This document shows positions 13,163 to 24,746 of a DNA stretch of 64,000 nt, in pieces. The DNA is taken from positions 124,001-188,000 of the forward strand of contig MU603934.1 of the NCBI GenBank assembly GCA_025201845.1, given 5' to 3'. A model generated the notes under the pieces. The model did no database searches and was not told where the DNA came from. It saw only the letters and a program-made list of their open reading frames with translations. The stretch comes from Martensiomyces pterosporus (Eukaryota; Kickxellomycota; Kickxellomycetes; Kickxellales; Kickxellaceae). The position numbers were made by a program, and so were the translations under genes. Positions within the stretch are counted from its first letter, which is position 1. The number at the start of each line of letters is the position of its first letter.

Positions 13163-14635
13163 TCAGCAGAGCAGGAAATTCACTTTCATTGAGGAAGGGT
13201 CTGGCGGCGATGTGCTGTGGCCGCTGGCAGGTCCGCCGTCTGCCGAGTCCTCGGCTGTGGCACTTGATGACACAGACATTGGCGTGGCAATTGCCAAGTG
13301 CTGCTGATCCAGATTCGCACCTGGCACATCCTCGCCACGCCCAGGAACATGGACGGCGCTTGGCTGGTGGCCCTGCTGGCCCTGCGGCTGTGCTTGCTGC
13401 TGGTGTGGGTGGTACTGGATCTGCTGACCGTGCTTTTGCTGTTGCTGCTGCCGCTGCGGCTGCTGCTGAATGGCGGATGCAGCGGACAGCTGCCGAATAT
13501 ACTCTGCCGCAGCCTCCAGTATCTCCAGCTTTTGGATTTTGCCAGGCTTGCACAGCCCCGGCACGATGTTCTGCAGCTCGCGCAGCACAGCATTCGTGCG
13601 TTCGCGCCGCCGCTTCTCAATAGCCGAGTGGGAGACCTTGCGCTTCATCTCCTTCTCCTCAGCAGTCAGTGGGCGACTTCCAGGGAACACAGGACGTATG
13701 CCAGGCGGCGTTACCGGTGACGACGATACCGGACCTGCTGGTCTGGATGTCTGCATGTGTGGTGTGTGCGGCGGCGGAATCGGCATGCTGTGGTTGTAGC
13801 TGTAGCTGTAGCTGTGGTTGTGGCTGTGGTGCTGCGGCTGGTACGGGTGCGGCACAGAGGATGCGCTGTGGCGGTGGTGCTGGTGGTAGTGTCCTGGCGA
13901 GTGCTGTGGTTGGTATGTGTATGTCTGCTGCTGCATCGGTGGCTGTGGTATCTGCAATCGATGTGGCGGAAGCTGAAGCGAGCCAGGCTGCGAGTAGGAT
14001 GTGTTGCTTGTAAGGGGAGCACTCACTGAGGCGGGTGGAGTGGTGGCAGCCGTTGTGGAGACCTGCAGCTGGGGAGTGGTCGGTTGAGAATAGCAAGCAG
14101 TGGAGTTATGATACAGAGGGCTGGCAGGGGAGGTGCTGGTTGCAGCCAAAGAAAGTGGCAATGGTGGCTGTTGTACAGGAGGAGAAAGAGGAGGGAGGGT
14201 GCGTGGGGAATGCAAATGCGACTGAGGTTGAGAATATGAGTGCTGAGGTGGCTGCTGCTTGTAGTGGAGATGGCGCTCCTTTGCACTCAGCACGTGCACG
14301 GAGTTGGCAGTGGTGGAATGAGGGGGGTGACTGTGGTGAGGCTGCTGCTGTGTTTGTGCGCGCGAATTGCTGCTGCTCTGCTGACCCTGAATATGCCGCT
14401 GCTGCTGCAGTTTGTGACGATGACTTGAGAATTGCAGCTCACCCACCTTGTCGCCCTGTCTAGCGCTGGTGGTGGGTGGGGGCGAGTAGCCTGCATGCGG
14501 TGTATAGTTGGCATGCTGCTGTGCATTGATGCTCGCTCGGCGCTTCTGCTCGTGCCCTGTGCTGCTGGTCCAGGGCTTGTACTCGGATGACGGATGTGGA
14601 TCTCCCGGCGCTGGCGAGTGCTGCGGCTCAGGCAT
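13163..14635 (-). CDS. bHLH transcription factor, His/Gln/Ser-rich
   Basis: Intronless, 490 residues. The first ~330 residues are rich in Gln, His, Ser, Pro and Tyr, as in activation domains. The bHLH domain is at about 332-385: basic region SHSAIEKRRRERTN, helix 1 LRELQNIVP, a short loop, helix 2 IQKLEILEAAAEYIRQL. The basic region carries the H-E-R pattern of class B bHLH proteins that bind CACGTG. A Gln run follows the domain. A related gene lies at 20652-21755 and is transcribed away from this one. The long untranscribed space upstream suggests complex control. Targets cannot be read from the sequence. Confidence 0.88.
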   Translation of the reverse strand: MPEPQHSPAPGDPHPSSEYKPWTSSTGHEQKRRASINAQQHANYTPHAGYSPPPTTSARQGDKVGELQFSSHRHKLQQQRHIQGQQSSSNSRAQTQQQPHHSHPPHSTTANSVHVLSAKERHLHYKQQPPQHSYSQPQSHLHSPRTLPPLSPPVQQPPLPLSLAATSTSPASPLYHNSTACYSQPTTPQLQVSTTAATTPPASVSAPLTSNTSYSQPGSLQLPPHRLQIPQPPMQQQTYTYQPQHSPGHYHQHHRHSASSVPHPYQPQHHSHNHSYSYSYNHSMPIPPPHTPHMQTSRPAGPVSSSPVTPPGIRPVFPGSRPLTAEEKEMKRKVSHSAIEKRRRERTNAVLRELQNIVPGLCKPGKIQKLEILEAAAEYIRQLSAASAIQQQPQRQQQQQKHGQQIQYHPHQQQAQPQGQQGHQPSAVHVPGRGEDVPGANLDQQHLAIATPMSVSSSATAEDSADGGPASGHSTSPPDPSSMKVNFLLC

Positions 14636-17600
14636 CTGTACGTGTGTGTGGGATATGTATGTGGTCTGCGTCCAACGGAGGAAAGATGTAAATGGCTGCG
14701 TCTCTCAGAGATTTCCCTTCTTGCTTTTGTATGCAGCGATTTTTTTTCGGTGCTTGTCTAGTAGAGAGTGGGGGAGGGGGTTGAGTAGACAAGCAGCAAA
14801 GCGGTAGTATGCTTTTCCTTGGGTATATAACGGCAGTATGTGTAAGCCCGGGGCGGCCAGTGGTGTGGAGATGAGGCGGTGTAGAGAGACTAGTGGCAGT
14901 ATATACAGCAAAGCCTTCCAGTGCGGGCGATGTCCACTCCCAGGTAGAATATATGGCTAGAAAAACCAACGGCAAGGTAGATGCCGATTGAGCAATGGAG
15001 CAAGCGAACAATAAGAATGTATACGGGTCCCCTGTAGTTGCAGGCGATGATACGCTTGCAGATATTGGCTGAGCAGCGTGTTTTGCGTGTATGAGAAGCA
15101 AGGGCCACGAATCAAGGGGTATAGCAGCAGTAAACGCTGGTCCACACACCCAGTGTTCTATATGAATAAAGGCGGTGGGTGGATGCGTGTATAAGATGGT
15201 ATTTTGTGCGCCAGATGCCCGGGCGTGGACAGAGAAAGGAGTGTAAAGTACAAGAGAAGGCCCTGGCTTGGGTAGGCGCGGTATGGCTGTGAGCAGCAAG
15301 GGAAGGCAACAACAACAAAATAATAATTTGGCGCGTGTGCAGGCTGAAGAAAGCAGAAAGAAGGCATCGCTCCTGCTATTCTTTTTATAATCGACACCTC
15401 TTTCCCCCATCCATCCACGCCTTCCCTTGCTCCTCCTTGCGCTCCTAAAAAAAGGTGCAGCTCCTGTGTTTCAATAACATCGACGTCTCTTCCGTCTCGC
15501 CTTGCACGATTGAAAACTCTGTGTGGTTGCCGTGTGTGGGTGAGTAAGAAGGGGTAAGGGCGCCTTGCGTTGCTACTGATAGACGCCTGGTGGGTGGGGG
15601 TGCTGCAAAAGAGGGGGTGTTGAGAGAGGGGGTAGGCGATACCCAGAATACCACCGTTTTTCGTTCAGCGATCGACCTCCGCCTCGGTCCTCCATCGTCT
15701 CTTCCCACCTCTCTTCCTGTGCCTGGCTCCAATATGGAAGCCCACTCTGGAATGCATGCGCGTTCGTGGTTGTTAGGAGCTTGTCCTTGCGCTAGGCCAG
15801 CCCTATCTCGGATGGGGAAGAAAAAAAAAGGAAAATACCCTCCCCGAGTCTTGTTGGCAGCAGGTAAAAGTTTTAATGACCAACAAACCTTGCTGCCCAA
15901 TGTGGCAGCACTTTCTGGTGGCTCCACTCCACTCCTTCCCCCAGGATGCCTTCATGGTACCCGCCGCTTCCAGGGGCACGGGTGATACCACTGTTACTAC
16001 TGCCTTCTCTTTGGGCATTACGCAGGCACTGCTCCCACACGGGACAGCCATCTCTGTGGACGGCAGTGTGCTGGCAAGTCCCAGTGCAGCACACAAGAGA
16101 GTGGTCTGTGTCAGGGCTGCCACCAGCACTTCCACACACCTGGCCAGACAAGCTGACATAGCGAAAGGAGAGGAAAGCCGCGCAGGTGTGAGGGCGCGAT
16201 TTCTGGAGAAACCGCAACGCCGCATGTCACCAGAATAACGCTGTATGTCGCCTCCGTTTCCCCTCGGAATATCCCAATGAGAGGGCCATTCGTCAATGGG
16301 CTACGCTTGCATTCTTTCCTTATACGACCAGCAAGAGCATATCTCCGTGTAATATGGCTTTTATCAAAAGCGTGGAGGCGGGTTGGTGAATGGAACGTTC
16401 GGAAGAACGGCTGCACAGTGCCTTCTCTACCCTATAGTATGCGTGCCCTTTGCCAGGACCCAAGAGCGCTAGGATGAGGAAGGGTGCTCCTTTTTGTCTA
16501 ATGCTCTTTGGCACTGCACGAGCTTAAAGCCATCTTGGGCCAGGCTTCGACTCTCTTGACTGCCCGAGTGTTGTGTCGGGTGAATTGGCGGCTAAAACAA
16601 GTGCCATTCCTCGACTTGCTAGTGTCCATTGAACATTGGCCACTCGAATCACTGGAAAAAGGAGCGCCTCGTTGAGAGGCCCCAGAATTGCATTTCTCTT
16701 TATACCCTCATATGCGCGGTGTCCTATTCGCTTGTCTATGAGAATGTACATTGCTCTCTGACGCCGCAGCATCCTTTTTCGCCCGTATACTCATCGTGCT
16801 TGTCAATAGCAAGCTGTGTTTTTTAGCCTCACGCATGCAACCTCCTCTTAAGCCACGGAGGATAAGAGAGCAGCGCTCGCATCATGCTCATGAAAGGGTG
16901 CCAGCTTTTCTGGCCCATCTCACCCTCAGCAGTATTGCGCGCTAGGCAAGACAGCACCTGCAGTCAAGCAACGCTCAAGCAGCACACTCATGCTGCCCAT
17001 GCGCCCTTCATTTAGAGTGCTGAAGAGCGTGCGGGTGATCCCCAACCAAACGCAACCACTGTCTCTGCAGCACCATTCAACAGCGCATCAGAAGAAGCGG
17101 CTGTGGGTACCAAGAGACACGAGGAGAGTGCTGCTCTATTGATGGACACAGGCCGGCACGTGTTCCAGATGTGCAAAAAGGCGCTTCTCGGGGATCTTCT
17201 TCCACAATCCACGCTGCCGGCTCAAATGGCGTTTTCTGTGTGGATACTGTAAATTGCCGGCGTGCCTTGCTAGGTTGAGCCCACACATCTTTTTGATACC
17301 TCCGCTCCCAAGGCGACAGCAGTTTTTCTATTTTCAGCATCGTGGAGGAAATGGGCCAGAGGCAAGAGCATGCGGCAGAGCATGCAGCGCAATCATGGTG
17401 TTGTCTGAGAAGCATGCGGCCAAGTGTGTGCACAGGCATAGAAAGTGCATGCAGTGATGGCACGAGTGGATGTATCTAACACAAAGCGTTCATAAATGCC
17501 CGTCATTTGCTGATTGCGCAACCGAGTGCTCCCAACCAAATTGCCCTTCACCCACACACTGCACTGCTTGATCAGTGCCTATTTTCGGCACTCAAGGTGC

Positions 17601-20600
17601 TGCTGCAAGAAGTGCATAGAGCAACAAAGGGGATGTTGGAAATGCGCCGTTTGTTGGCATAATTGTGCTTTTATATAATTTCCTGCGCCAGCCGGGCTTT
17701 GTCCCGCCATAGAAACTTTTACCACACGGAATAACCGCTCGGTTTATACTTTATGAGTGGTGTCGGTGGCTGCCAAACAATGGATATGTGCGTGATGTAC
17801 ACCGCGTCTATTTTTTTTGTGCGGAGGCTCCGTCCTGCGGCTCTGTCCACCGTCCCAGGCTGACGGTGTTTTATTTCGTAGTGTGCATATCTCCGTTCTG
17901 CTGCCGCCAGCTGATACTTGCAAACGCAGGGTGGCGGTTTTCTTTGCCTGCTAGCCACTCGCGATAGGGGGCAGGGCGGCAGTTTGCTGCAGAAGGCATG
18001 CTGCACCCTTCCGACCCCTCTCGCATTCAGGTCAGATATGCATGCGGCCGCAAAGGCTTGATCTGAGGCAGGAGAGGCTGTATAGCTTGAGCGTTCAACA
18101 GTGCAAGCCAGCTGACATGTGTGTAGATCCAAACCAAATAAGCCAGGCAATTTACCTCGCCTTCCTCTCGCCTGATCGCACGCCTATGGGCTTGCATGTC
18201 TCTTGGATTGCCCCGCTGGCACACATTGTTTTGAAATGCGAGGTGTCCGTCTGCCTTCTCCAGAACATGCTTGACCTTCCTCGTGGACATAGAGCAGCAT
18301 CCACAAAATTAGTTGAGGCGAGCCAGTCGGGGCAAGCCATGTCTGGGCAGTCCTTCCGTGCGAACGTGCGGGTGATCCTGTTCGGTTTCATGTGGATTGC
18401 CTTATTTCACGCCCTAGATAATAGGTCAGCAGCGGGTGGTTTCCCTTTAAGCTGAGGGTCATATGAGGGCCAATTTCAGCAGCTGCTGAGCGAAATGCCC
18501 TTAATGCAGCGCTTGGTGGTGGTGGTGTTATTCATGCAAGATTTGTGCTGAGTGAGCACATCGGCTTGCAATGCAGCGTGCTTCAGCACAAAGACATGTG
18601 TCAGTTTACAGTCATACATGGCCCAAGTGCGTGCTCCTCACACGTCCGCGGCGGGTGTTTTCGTAATCTGCCTCTTGGCACCCGCACGGGATGGTGCAGC
18701 ACAAGGTATGCCTGGTCTGCATAAATAAGGCCACTTCCGACATGTGCATCCATCGTCACTCGATTGCAAGGGAGCAGAGAGAACCTGGTCCCTGTTTATA
18801 TTGCTGTGTCCTTTTATCTGCTTGCCCAAGGCCATTGGCTGCCCTTGTTCCGATGTACAGTATGCTGTCCTTTGGCCACAACTTTCACATTCTCCTTCCG
18901 GTACTCGGTGGCTCCTGGAGGCGGAGAAAAACTACTCATTTGGCTGTCGTTGCCAGAAAGCTGCGTGGTCAGCAGCAGCATGCACATGCATGCTAACCAA
19001 TCTCCAAGCTGCCACACACGGTGAGCGCAGAACATAATTATCATAATATTTGTCTGCCTCTGTCGGCTATGTTGCACGGCATAGACCAACAGGCATTTAC
19101 AGGTGAATGCGCAGAGAAAGCAGCAGGGTGGGTGACTCGACAAGGTCCAGAGTGATGGAAATGTGCCTCCAGGATGGTGTGCATCTACACAGCTGGCGAG
19201 GCGGCTGGACTGTGCACTAGCGCATCATCGTCACAGTTGTGCTGTGAGCTTGGGCAGATGCTGTGTGCTGAGTTGATCGCCAACGTGCCTTTGCCATTGT
19301 CAGGCGCACATACATCTCTCAGGTTGCTGGCGAATATCGTGCACTAAGCAAGTTCTGAGTGCCAAATGAGCTGGGGGCGCGGAAAGCCTGTTCCAGGAGG
19401 AGAATCAAAACCACAGGTCGTAGAGCATCCCAAGAGCAGTATTGGTGGGGGCTTAGCAAAGCTAGTGTCGGGAGACGTGCATGTCAGTGCACAAAAGCTG
19501 CCAGGAAAGACTCATGAAACCAGGGCGGAATGGCCGCGTTCAGAGACACGAAAGTAAAGCGATCCCATGGGAAACGCACAAGCATGTGCCTTGAACCGAG
19601 TGCAGCCAGAATGAAATAGGGGGCATGCTTCTCCAGGCGAGGCAAAGCACGGTGGGACAACTGACCCCTGGTGTCCAAGGTCAAGCCGCCTGCCCCTCCA
19701 CATGCCTCTGAAAGCGGCCTCGCATCTAATCAGCAGGCAGCAAGGAGTAGGCAAAAGAGCCCTCAGAGACAGCTGCTCCGAGCCTGGCTCTTGGCTAGCT
19801 TTAGAAGTAGCTTTTGCGCTGTCGCATGGAGGTACAAGCACAAAGCCATTAGCCATGAGAATCGCCCTGTAGCCAGCAGGTGAATGAGCAAGCGCGCCTG
19901 CTGCCAGTTTAGTGTTGTCGGAGGGCAGCTGGAGCCCGTGCGCTTGCCCATGTGAAAAGGGAGGCCCAGAGAAAGCACAAGGGCAGATTGCCCGCTAATT
20001 TCTTACACACGCCTCCTGTGTAGCCCCCCACGCGCGCCTGCAAGTGGGTCCAGGCAAAGAAATTCACAAGGCTCGCGAGCAAGGGGCGGCGCTTTGGCTC
20101 GCTTCCTGCTGTGCGCATGTGGCATGGGTCCTCTCCCTCCACTGCCCTTTTCTTGGGCTGAATTTCACACACCACACACCCTCTTCCGGCAGACCTCGGA
20201 ACGAACCCCCTAACGCGTGCACGCACAGTTCCAGGTGTGGAGATTAGGAGGGGGTGCAAACAACAGCCCCCCTACCCCCTCTCGCCTTTCTTTCACAAGG
20301 ATCACGCTGTGGCCCTGGCGTCTTGCGCGCGCATTTTTATATCCACTTTTCGCAGCTTCGAGTGCTCTTTTGCGCTTCAGTGCCCAAGAGCCACCTTCTT
20401 CGAGTGCACGTATGTGCCACATTACAGGGAATATAAATATCAAAGACCGCCCGCTGCGCCCTCCATCCATTTCTTTCGCTCTTGAACCTGCTTTCGTTCT
20501 CCTTTTGATACCGCTGTCTATTCCAACACATCTTCAGCCACCCTTCCAAAGCACATCTCTATATCAGCACTTGTGTACCGCTCCTTCATATCCCTTGACT

Positions 20601-20651
20601 GTCTGTATTTCCATATCGCGCACTTGCTCATAAGCTAGCTTCCAGATCAGG
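14636..20651. promoter_or_regulatory. 6.0 kb gene-free region between divergent bHLH genes
   Basis: No frame here carries a recognisable domain; the longest (for example 15445-15927 and 18042-18455) look random and overlap antisense frames. Each end looks like a promoter: TATATAA at 14824-14830 for the minus-strand bHLH gene and ATATAAATAT at 20431-20440 for the plus-strand one. A CACGTG at 17157-17162, the expected class B bHLH site, lies between them. C-rich tracts with CCCCT near 20266-20281 resemble stress elements. A non-coding transcript or a gene of many tiny exons cannot be excluded. Confidence 0.5.
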
Positions 20652-21755
20652 ATGTCGCGTATTCCGGAGAACGCACCGCACTTTGTTCGCAGCACTGGCC
20701 AGCAGCAGCAGCCACTCCCCGAATACCCGCGCCACCCCCACCACCACCACCACTCTGCCAGCTTCCCGGATCAGTACAGCCCCAAAGACACCGTGCCAGC
20801 TCAGCAGCAGCCCGTGCACCACCCTGGATTCCACCACAGACACAGCATCCCACCGCCTCCACCGCATCTTCACCATCCGCACCCACACTTCCAGCAGCAA
20901 TATCCTTATCCCCCACAGCCACACGCATCCAACCCACCCGTTTCTGTGGATGGAGCGGCGATGGACGGAGGGCCGTGGGCCTCAGCCGCCTCCGACATCC
21001 GCTTCCGTGTGCCAATCATGAATGCCGAGGAGCGCGAGAGGAAGCGGCGCATCTCGCACTCAGCCATGGAGAGGCGGCGCCGCGAGCGCACCAACACCAT
21101 CATCAACGAGCTCAAGAACCTCATCCCCTGGCTGCGCAACGAAGCCCGGCTGCAAAAGCTCGAGGTCCTTGAACAGTGCGTGTGCTACATCAAGGAACTC
21201 CAGTCGTCCTCCGCTGGGCTGGGCGGCAGCAGTGGCAGCAGCAATGGGCAGCTGAAGCGCCGGAGAGAGGAGGACGAAGGACAGGCGTCAGATGACTACA
21301 CCTCTCCCTCCCCCTTTGACCGTCGCCGTGCACCTATGGAGGACACTGCTGCTCTGCCACGTGCCTCCTCGCCGGGTGCCTCAGCAGCCAGCGCCTCTTC
21401 CTCTATCGACGCATCCACACGTCTGGTGTCTCCTGCTGCTGGTCGCACAAAGAGCCCCGTGCACCCGCAGGAGGCGAACAGCACGCCAGTGTCGCCTTCG
21501 CTGCTTGCAGAGCCAAGCGCTGAGGAGGATTCGGTGGTCTACTGGGATGCTCCGGGCCAGCTGACCAGCAGCGACCTGCCCGATCTCAGCACAGATTCGG
21601 GTGCTTCGTCGAAGGCATCGTCGACTGTGTCGACCATCACGCCGTTCAGGGGACCCCTGCCCAAGGACATTGCCGAGAGCACGCTCAAGTGCACAGATGC
21701 TGGAGAAGGCCAGGAGCCTCGCGTCAAAAACTCGATCGATTTCCTTACATCCTAG
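20652..21755 (+). CDS. bHLH transcription factor, paralogue of the 13.2 kb gene
   Basis: Intronless, 367 residues. The N-terminal 110 residues are rich in Pro, His, Gln and Ser with a run of histidines. The bHLH domain is at about 131-182: basic region SHSAMERRRRERTN, helix 1 IINELKNLIPWL, helix 2 LQKLEVLEQCVCYIKEL. The H-E-R residues for CACGTG recognition are present. A Ser/Ala/Thr/Pro-rich tail follows. Domain, loop length and the preceding EERERKRR segment match the minus-strand bHLH gene 6 kb away, so the two look like an old head-to-head duplication whose flanks have diverged. Confidence 0.88.
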   Translation: MSRIPENAPHFVRSTGQQQQPLPEYPRHPHHHHHSASFPDQYSPKDTVPAQQQPVHHPGFHHRHSIPPPPPHLHHPHPHFQQQYPYPPQPHASNPPVSVDGAAMDGGPWASAASDIRFRVPIMNAEERERKRRISHSAMERRRRERTNTIINELKNLIPWLRNEARLQKLEVLEQCVCYIKELQSSSAGLGGSSGSSNGQLKRRREEDEGQASDDYTSPSPFDRRRAPMEDTAALPRASSPGASAASASSSIDASTRLVSPAAGRTKSPVHPQEANSTPVSPSLLAEPSAEEDSVVYWDAPGQLTSSDLPDLSTDSGASSKASSTVSTITPFRGPLPKDIAESTLKCTDAGEGQEPRVKNSIDFLTS

Positions 21756-22849
21756 GCAGTTAAAAATTTTTCTCTTCTGTATTTTTCAGTGCGCCCACGC
21801 CCTCTTTCTCAGCCAGTGCGGCCATTATTTGCCTGGTGCTAGCACATCCAGCTTCCCTACTCGAACTGTACGAATACATCTCACCCACTCTGCAATGCTC
21901 GCTTGTGGCCATATTGCGATCGTTTTTACGCCGCAAATATCCACTCCCGCGCACTTGGAATGCTGTGTGACTTTTGGTCTCCCACCCGAAGCAGGCATAT
22001 GCCAAGGCGCAGGCGTGTGGATGCAGCGAGGCAAGGCGGAACACGTCGGGTAGTCCCGCTACGGCGTCCTGCTTTTCCCAGACACCGTCAAGGACCACGC
22101 AATGTCATCCAAAACAAGGGGATCGACAGAAACAGCGAAAATAGAGATGTGGGAGAATAGAGGCGCGGGCGGGCCTCCATCCCCGTGCCCAAATGCCTCC
22201 ACTCTGTCACACCCGCCTGCAAGCACGCTGTTTGTGACTGCTGCCGCTAATAATCGCCAGCGAGGATGTGCCCAGCAGCCGAGGCCAAATGCGACGCCGG
22301 GATGAGGCAGTTGACCAGTACAGGGGATCACAGGCACGCTGTGTGCTGAATACGGGCCCTGATACCTACACAGGAAGGGCGCGCGTCCCAGCATCCGGCA
22401 GCACGCAGAAAGAGCAGCTTGCCAGGCATCAGCCTTTCTCAGCTTCATGCAGCTTGCACATGCAAAGGACTTGCAACCGCACGTGCTGCATACGGGATTT
22501 ATTGTCTGCTCCGAGTCCCTCCACATCTCACACATGCCAAACTGGCCTAGCAAGTGGCTGCGTTTGAAAAAAAAAGATTGCCATGGGAAGGAAAAAAAAA
22601 AGGCGTCTGTGCACGCGCGGCGATTTGGAGGGAGGGAGGGCATTGGGTCCCATCCTTATCTCCCAGATTGGGATCCAGAGGGAGGGCGGAGCGGATTGCC
22701 GGTATTGGGCAGTCGCTGGCCCATGCTCCGCGATCGCCGCCAGGTGCCGGCTGTGTGCCCCTCTTGCAGTACCCATTGCCATGCATAATCGTGCTCCTGG
22801 GTGACTGTGGACCAAGCCACAGCGTTGCCGGTTAGGGGATCGGTGCTGC
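21756..22849. other. Convergent intergenic region
   Basis: 1.1 kb between the 3' ends of the plus-strand bHLH gene and the minus-strand RecA-like gene. AAAAATTTTTC at 21762-21772 sits just after the bHLH stop. Open frames on both strands overlap one another and show no domain. Confidence 0.5.
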
Positions 22850-23549
22850 TCAGTCCTCCTCGCCGTCTGCTGCTTGTGTCTGATCCGATCCAAGTATCAG
22901 CTGGCATGGAGCTCGGCCCTGCTGCTTCCGACACCGGTTGATGCAGTCCATCGTATTGCTCACAAGCGCCAGTAGCAGCTGCCTACATGAAATATGGGCA
23001 CCGGCAGTCGCAGTCACTTGTTAAAAAAATGAAGGCAGCACACCTCTCTTTCTCTCTAGAGTGCGCCACTTCCTCCGTGCGCTTCTTGCTCTCTGGGGCT
23101 TACCTGTGCTCCGATGGGATGGCCTCAATGCCATCGATAAACAGACAATCAGGCAGCTGCGGATTCCTTGGTTCCTTTTTTGCCGATGCCTCTTCTTCCC
23201 ACACAAGAAAGTCCTGCTCCTTAAGCGCGCCGCCAGCGCTGCTCCCGGTAGCTGGCAAGCTGCAGTGCCACACGGCCATCAGCGCCTTGAATTCATCCAC
23301 CGTCGACATGTATCTGATCGTGATCCTCCTTAGCGTCGCCTTATCTGCAGCATCTTCCTGGATGCACTCTAGGAGGTGGTCCCGAGGATACAGCTCGAGG
23401 AACACGACGTGCCCATCTGTGTGTTCTGCAGCTATTGAAGTGGCGGCGGCAAATAAGCGGCGGGTTGTGTCGCTTGTATCAGACCCTGCAATTCTCTGTG
23501 CCTCTTTTACGTAGTCCGTGTACAGCGTGTCGATGTCGAGTATGTCCAT
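22850..23549 (-). CDS. Small RecA/Rad51-paralogue-like protein (SWSAP1/Shu type?)
   Basis: Two exons, 23549-23104 and 22982-22850, joined in phase across a 121 bp GTAAGC...TAG intron, giving 192 residues. No named family is certain. The order of elements resembles the ATPase core of Rad51 paralogues without a P-loop: a beta strand (HVVFLELYP, about 48-56), a switch-like segment (RITIRYMSTVDEFKALM), a Walker-B-like strand ending in acid (DCLFIDGIEAI, about 134-144), then helix LLALVSNTMDCINRCRK and strand PCQLILGS, and an acidic tail. Small P-loop-poor RecA folds are found in Shu/SWSAP1-type recombination factors. Function is an inference; existence of the gene is better supported. The promoter carries a 15-bp tandem repeat and TATATATA near 23628. 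Confidence 0.6.
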
Positions 23550-23586
23550 CGTTCAATAGATTGCAAAAGTAGCGAGGCGGAGAAAA

Positions 23587-23615
23587 GTGCGGTATAGAAA
23601 GGTGCGGTATAGAAA
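23587..23615. repeat. 15-bp-period repeat in the RecA-like gene promoter
   Basis: GTGCGGTATAGAAA occurs at 23587-23600 and 23602-23615, 40-65 bp before the ATG at 23549 and next to TATATATA near 23628. It could be a duplicated regulatory site. Confidence 0.8.
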
Positions 23616-23711
23616 AGTGGTTGGCTTATATATACGGAAAGCCGAAATCACCATAGTGGCTGCGGACAAGGGTTAAGCGAAACTATGGAGCCAGGAAGGC
23701 GAGAGTAGACA

Positions 23712-24746
23712 CTAGTAGCTTTCCACATAATCGAGAGGTGCATAGGTGGGCCACACCATGGTGACCTGGTCAATGTAGTGCATTCCATTGTTGAGCGAAT
23801 ACAGAGTGGCCTCGATAACGAAGCCGGGCTTCAAATTGGGCGCCATCTCCTCGTCAAACCTTAGCGCCAAGGGGTCACCCGTGTCAGCCATTCTCTCGCG
23901 GTCAAACACACTGACCATGGCCAGCACATTACCGTAGTCTCCATCGTTAGCCGACCGAGTCACCGACAGTATGCGTAGGTCCTCGGGACGGCTTCTGGTA
24001 CACACTGACCCGCGTGGGACAACATTATCCACCAGCATCTGTGCCTGGTTCAAGGGAATCGCGTCCGTTTGGCCAAATCCTTGCGGAGGCTGGTTATCGG
24101 TTAGTGCTGCTAGATCCGCGTCGCCCTGTGCCCACTTAGGCTTGTTCACATCGACGTAGTTTTGGCGCAGTTCGCCTGAGTAAAGCAGACTGCATGCCTG
24201 GTTGAATCTTCCTGGAAGCTGGTCAGCCAGTGCTCTTGACAGCGGGATCTCCTCTCGAGCAACCTCCAGCACCTGCCTGAGCTCCGGCAGCACCGCAGCA
24301 ACCTCGTCTATCCCAGCCTCGGCCATATTCTGAAGCCACTCGCCAGTGACATCAAGCATCCTACCAGTGAGCTCCGGCTTCAGCACGGGTGTGTCCAGCA
24401 GGACTACATACGAAAACAGCCACTTTAGGCCCCAGGCCATGTCGAGTGTGCCTGACTGTAGGAGCTGCTCTTCGCGACTGCTGTACTTGGCATAGATGCT
24501 CTTGGTTGTATCCTCGTGCCCGGGCTTTTTGAACCGCTTGAATTCCTTCTTGCTTGCTAAGCGCAAAACGGGGTTGATGTTGGCCGTCTTGGCTGCAATT
24601 TCCAGGAGGCGCTTGTCCTGGTCGCTGGGCAGCTGGCGGTAGAAGGCGTCGGTGACGAGGTCCATCCGCAGGAGAAGGGGCTCGTCGGAGAACCCGGCCA
24701 TGGTGATTTGGGCGCTTTCTGGCGCGAAGCACTCTGCGGAATTCAT
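23712..24746 (-). CDS. Possible Arb1-like subunit of an Argonaute siRNA chaperone complex
   Basis: 344 residues from the ATG at 24746; an in-frame ATG at 24845 would add a Ser/Pro-rich stretch unlike the rest. I do not recognise it with certainty. The helical middle (GLKWLFSYVVLLDTPVL, then LPGRFNQACSLLYSG) and the C-terminal strand pattern (NNGMHYIDQVTMVWPTY) recall the fungal Arb1 family, which works with Argonaute in siRNA maturation and heterochromatin formation. That match is from memory of the family pattern, without a search. No signal peptide or membrane segment. It is followed at 270 bp by PDX2 on the same strand. It could equally be an unrelated fungal protein. Confidence 0.6.
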   Translation of the reverse strand: MNSAECFAPESAQITMAGFSDEPLLLRMDLVTDAFYRQLPSDQDKRLLEIAAKTANINPVLRLASKKEFKRFKKPGHEDTTKSIYAKYSSREEQLLQSGTLDMAWGLKWLFSYVVLLDTPVLKPELTGRMLDVTGEWLQNMAEAGIDEVAAVLPELRQVLEVAREEIPLSRALADQLPGRFNQACSLLYSGELRQNYVDVNKPKWAQGDADLAALTDNQPPQGFGQTDAIPLNQAQMLVDNVVPRGSVCTRSRPEDLRILSVTRSANDGDYGNVLAMVSVFDRERMADTGDPLALRFDEEMAPNLKPGFVIEATLYSLNNGMHYIDQVTMVWPTYAPLDYVESY

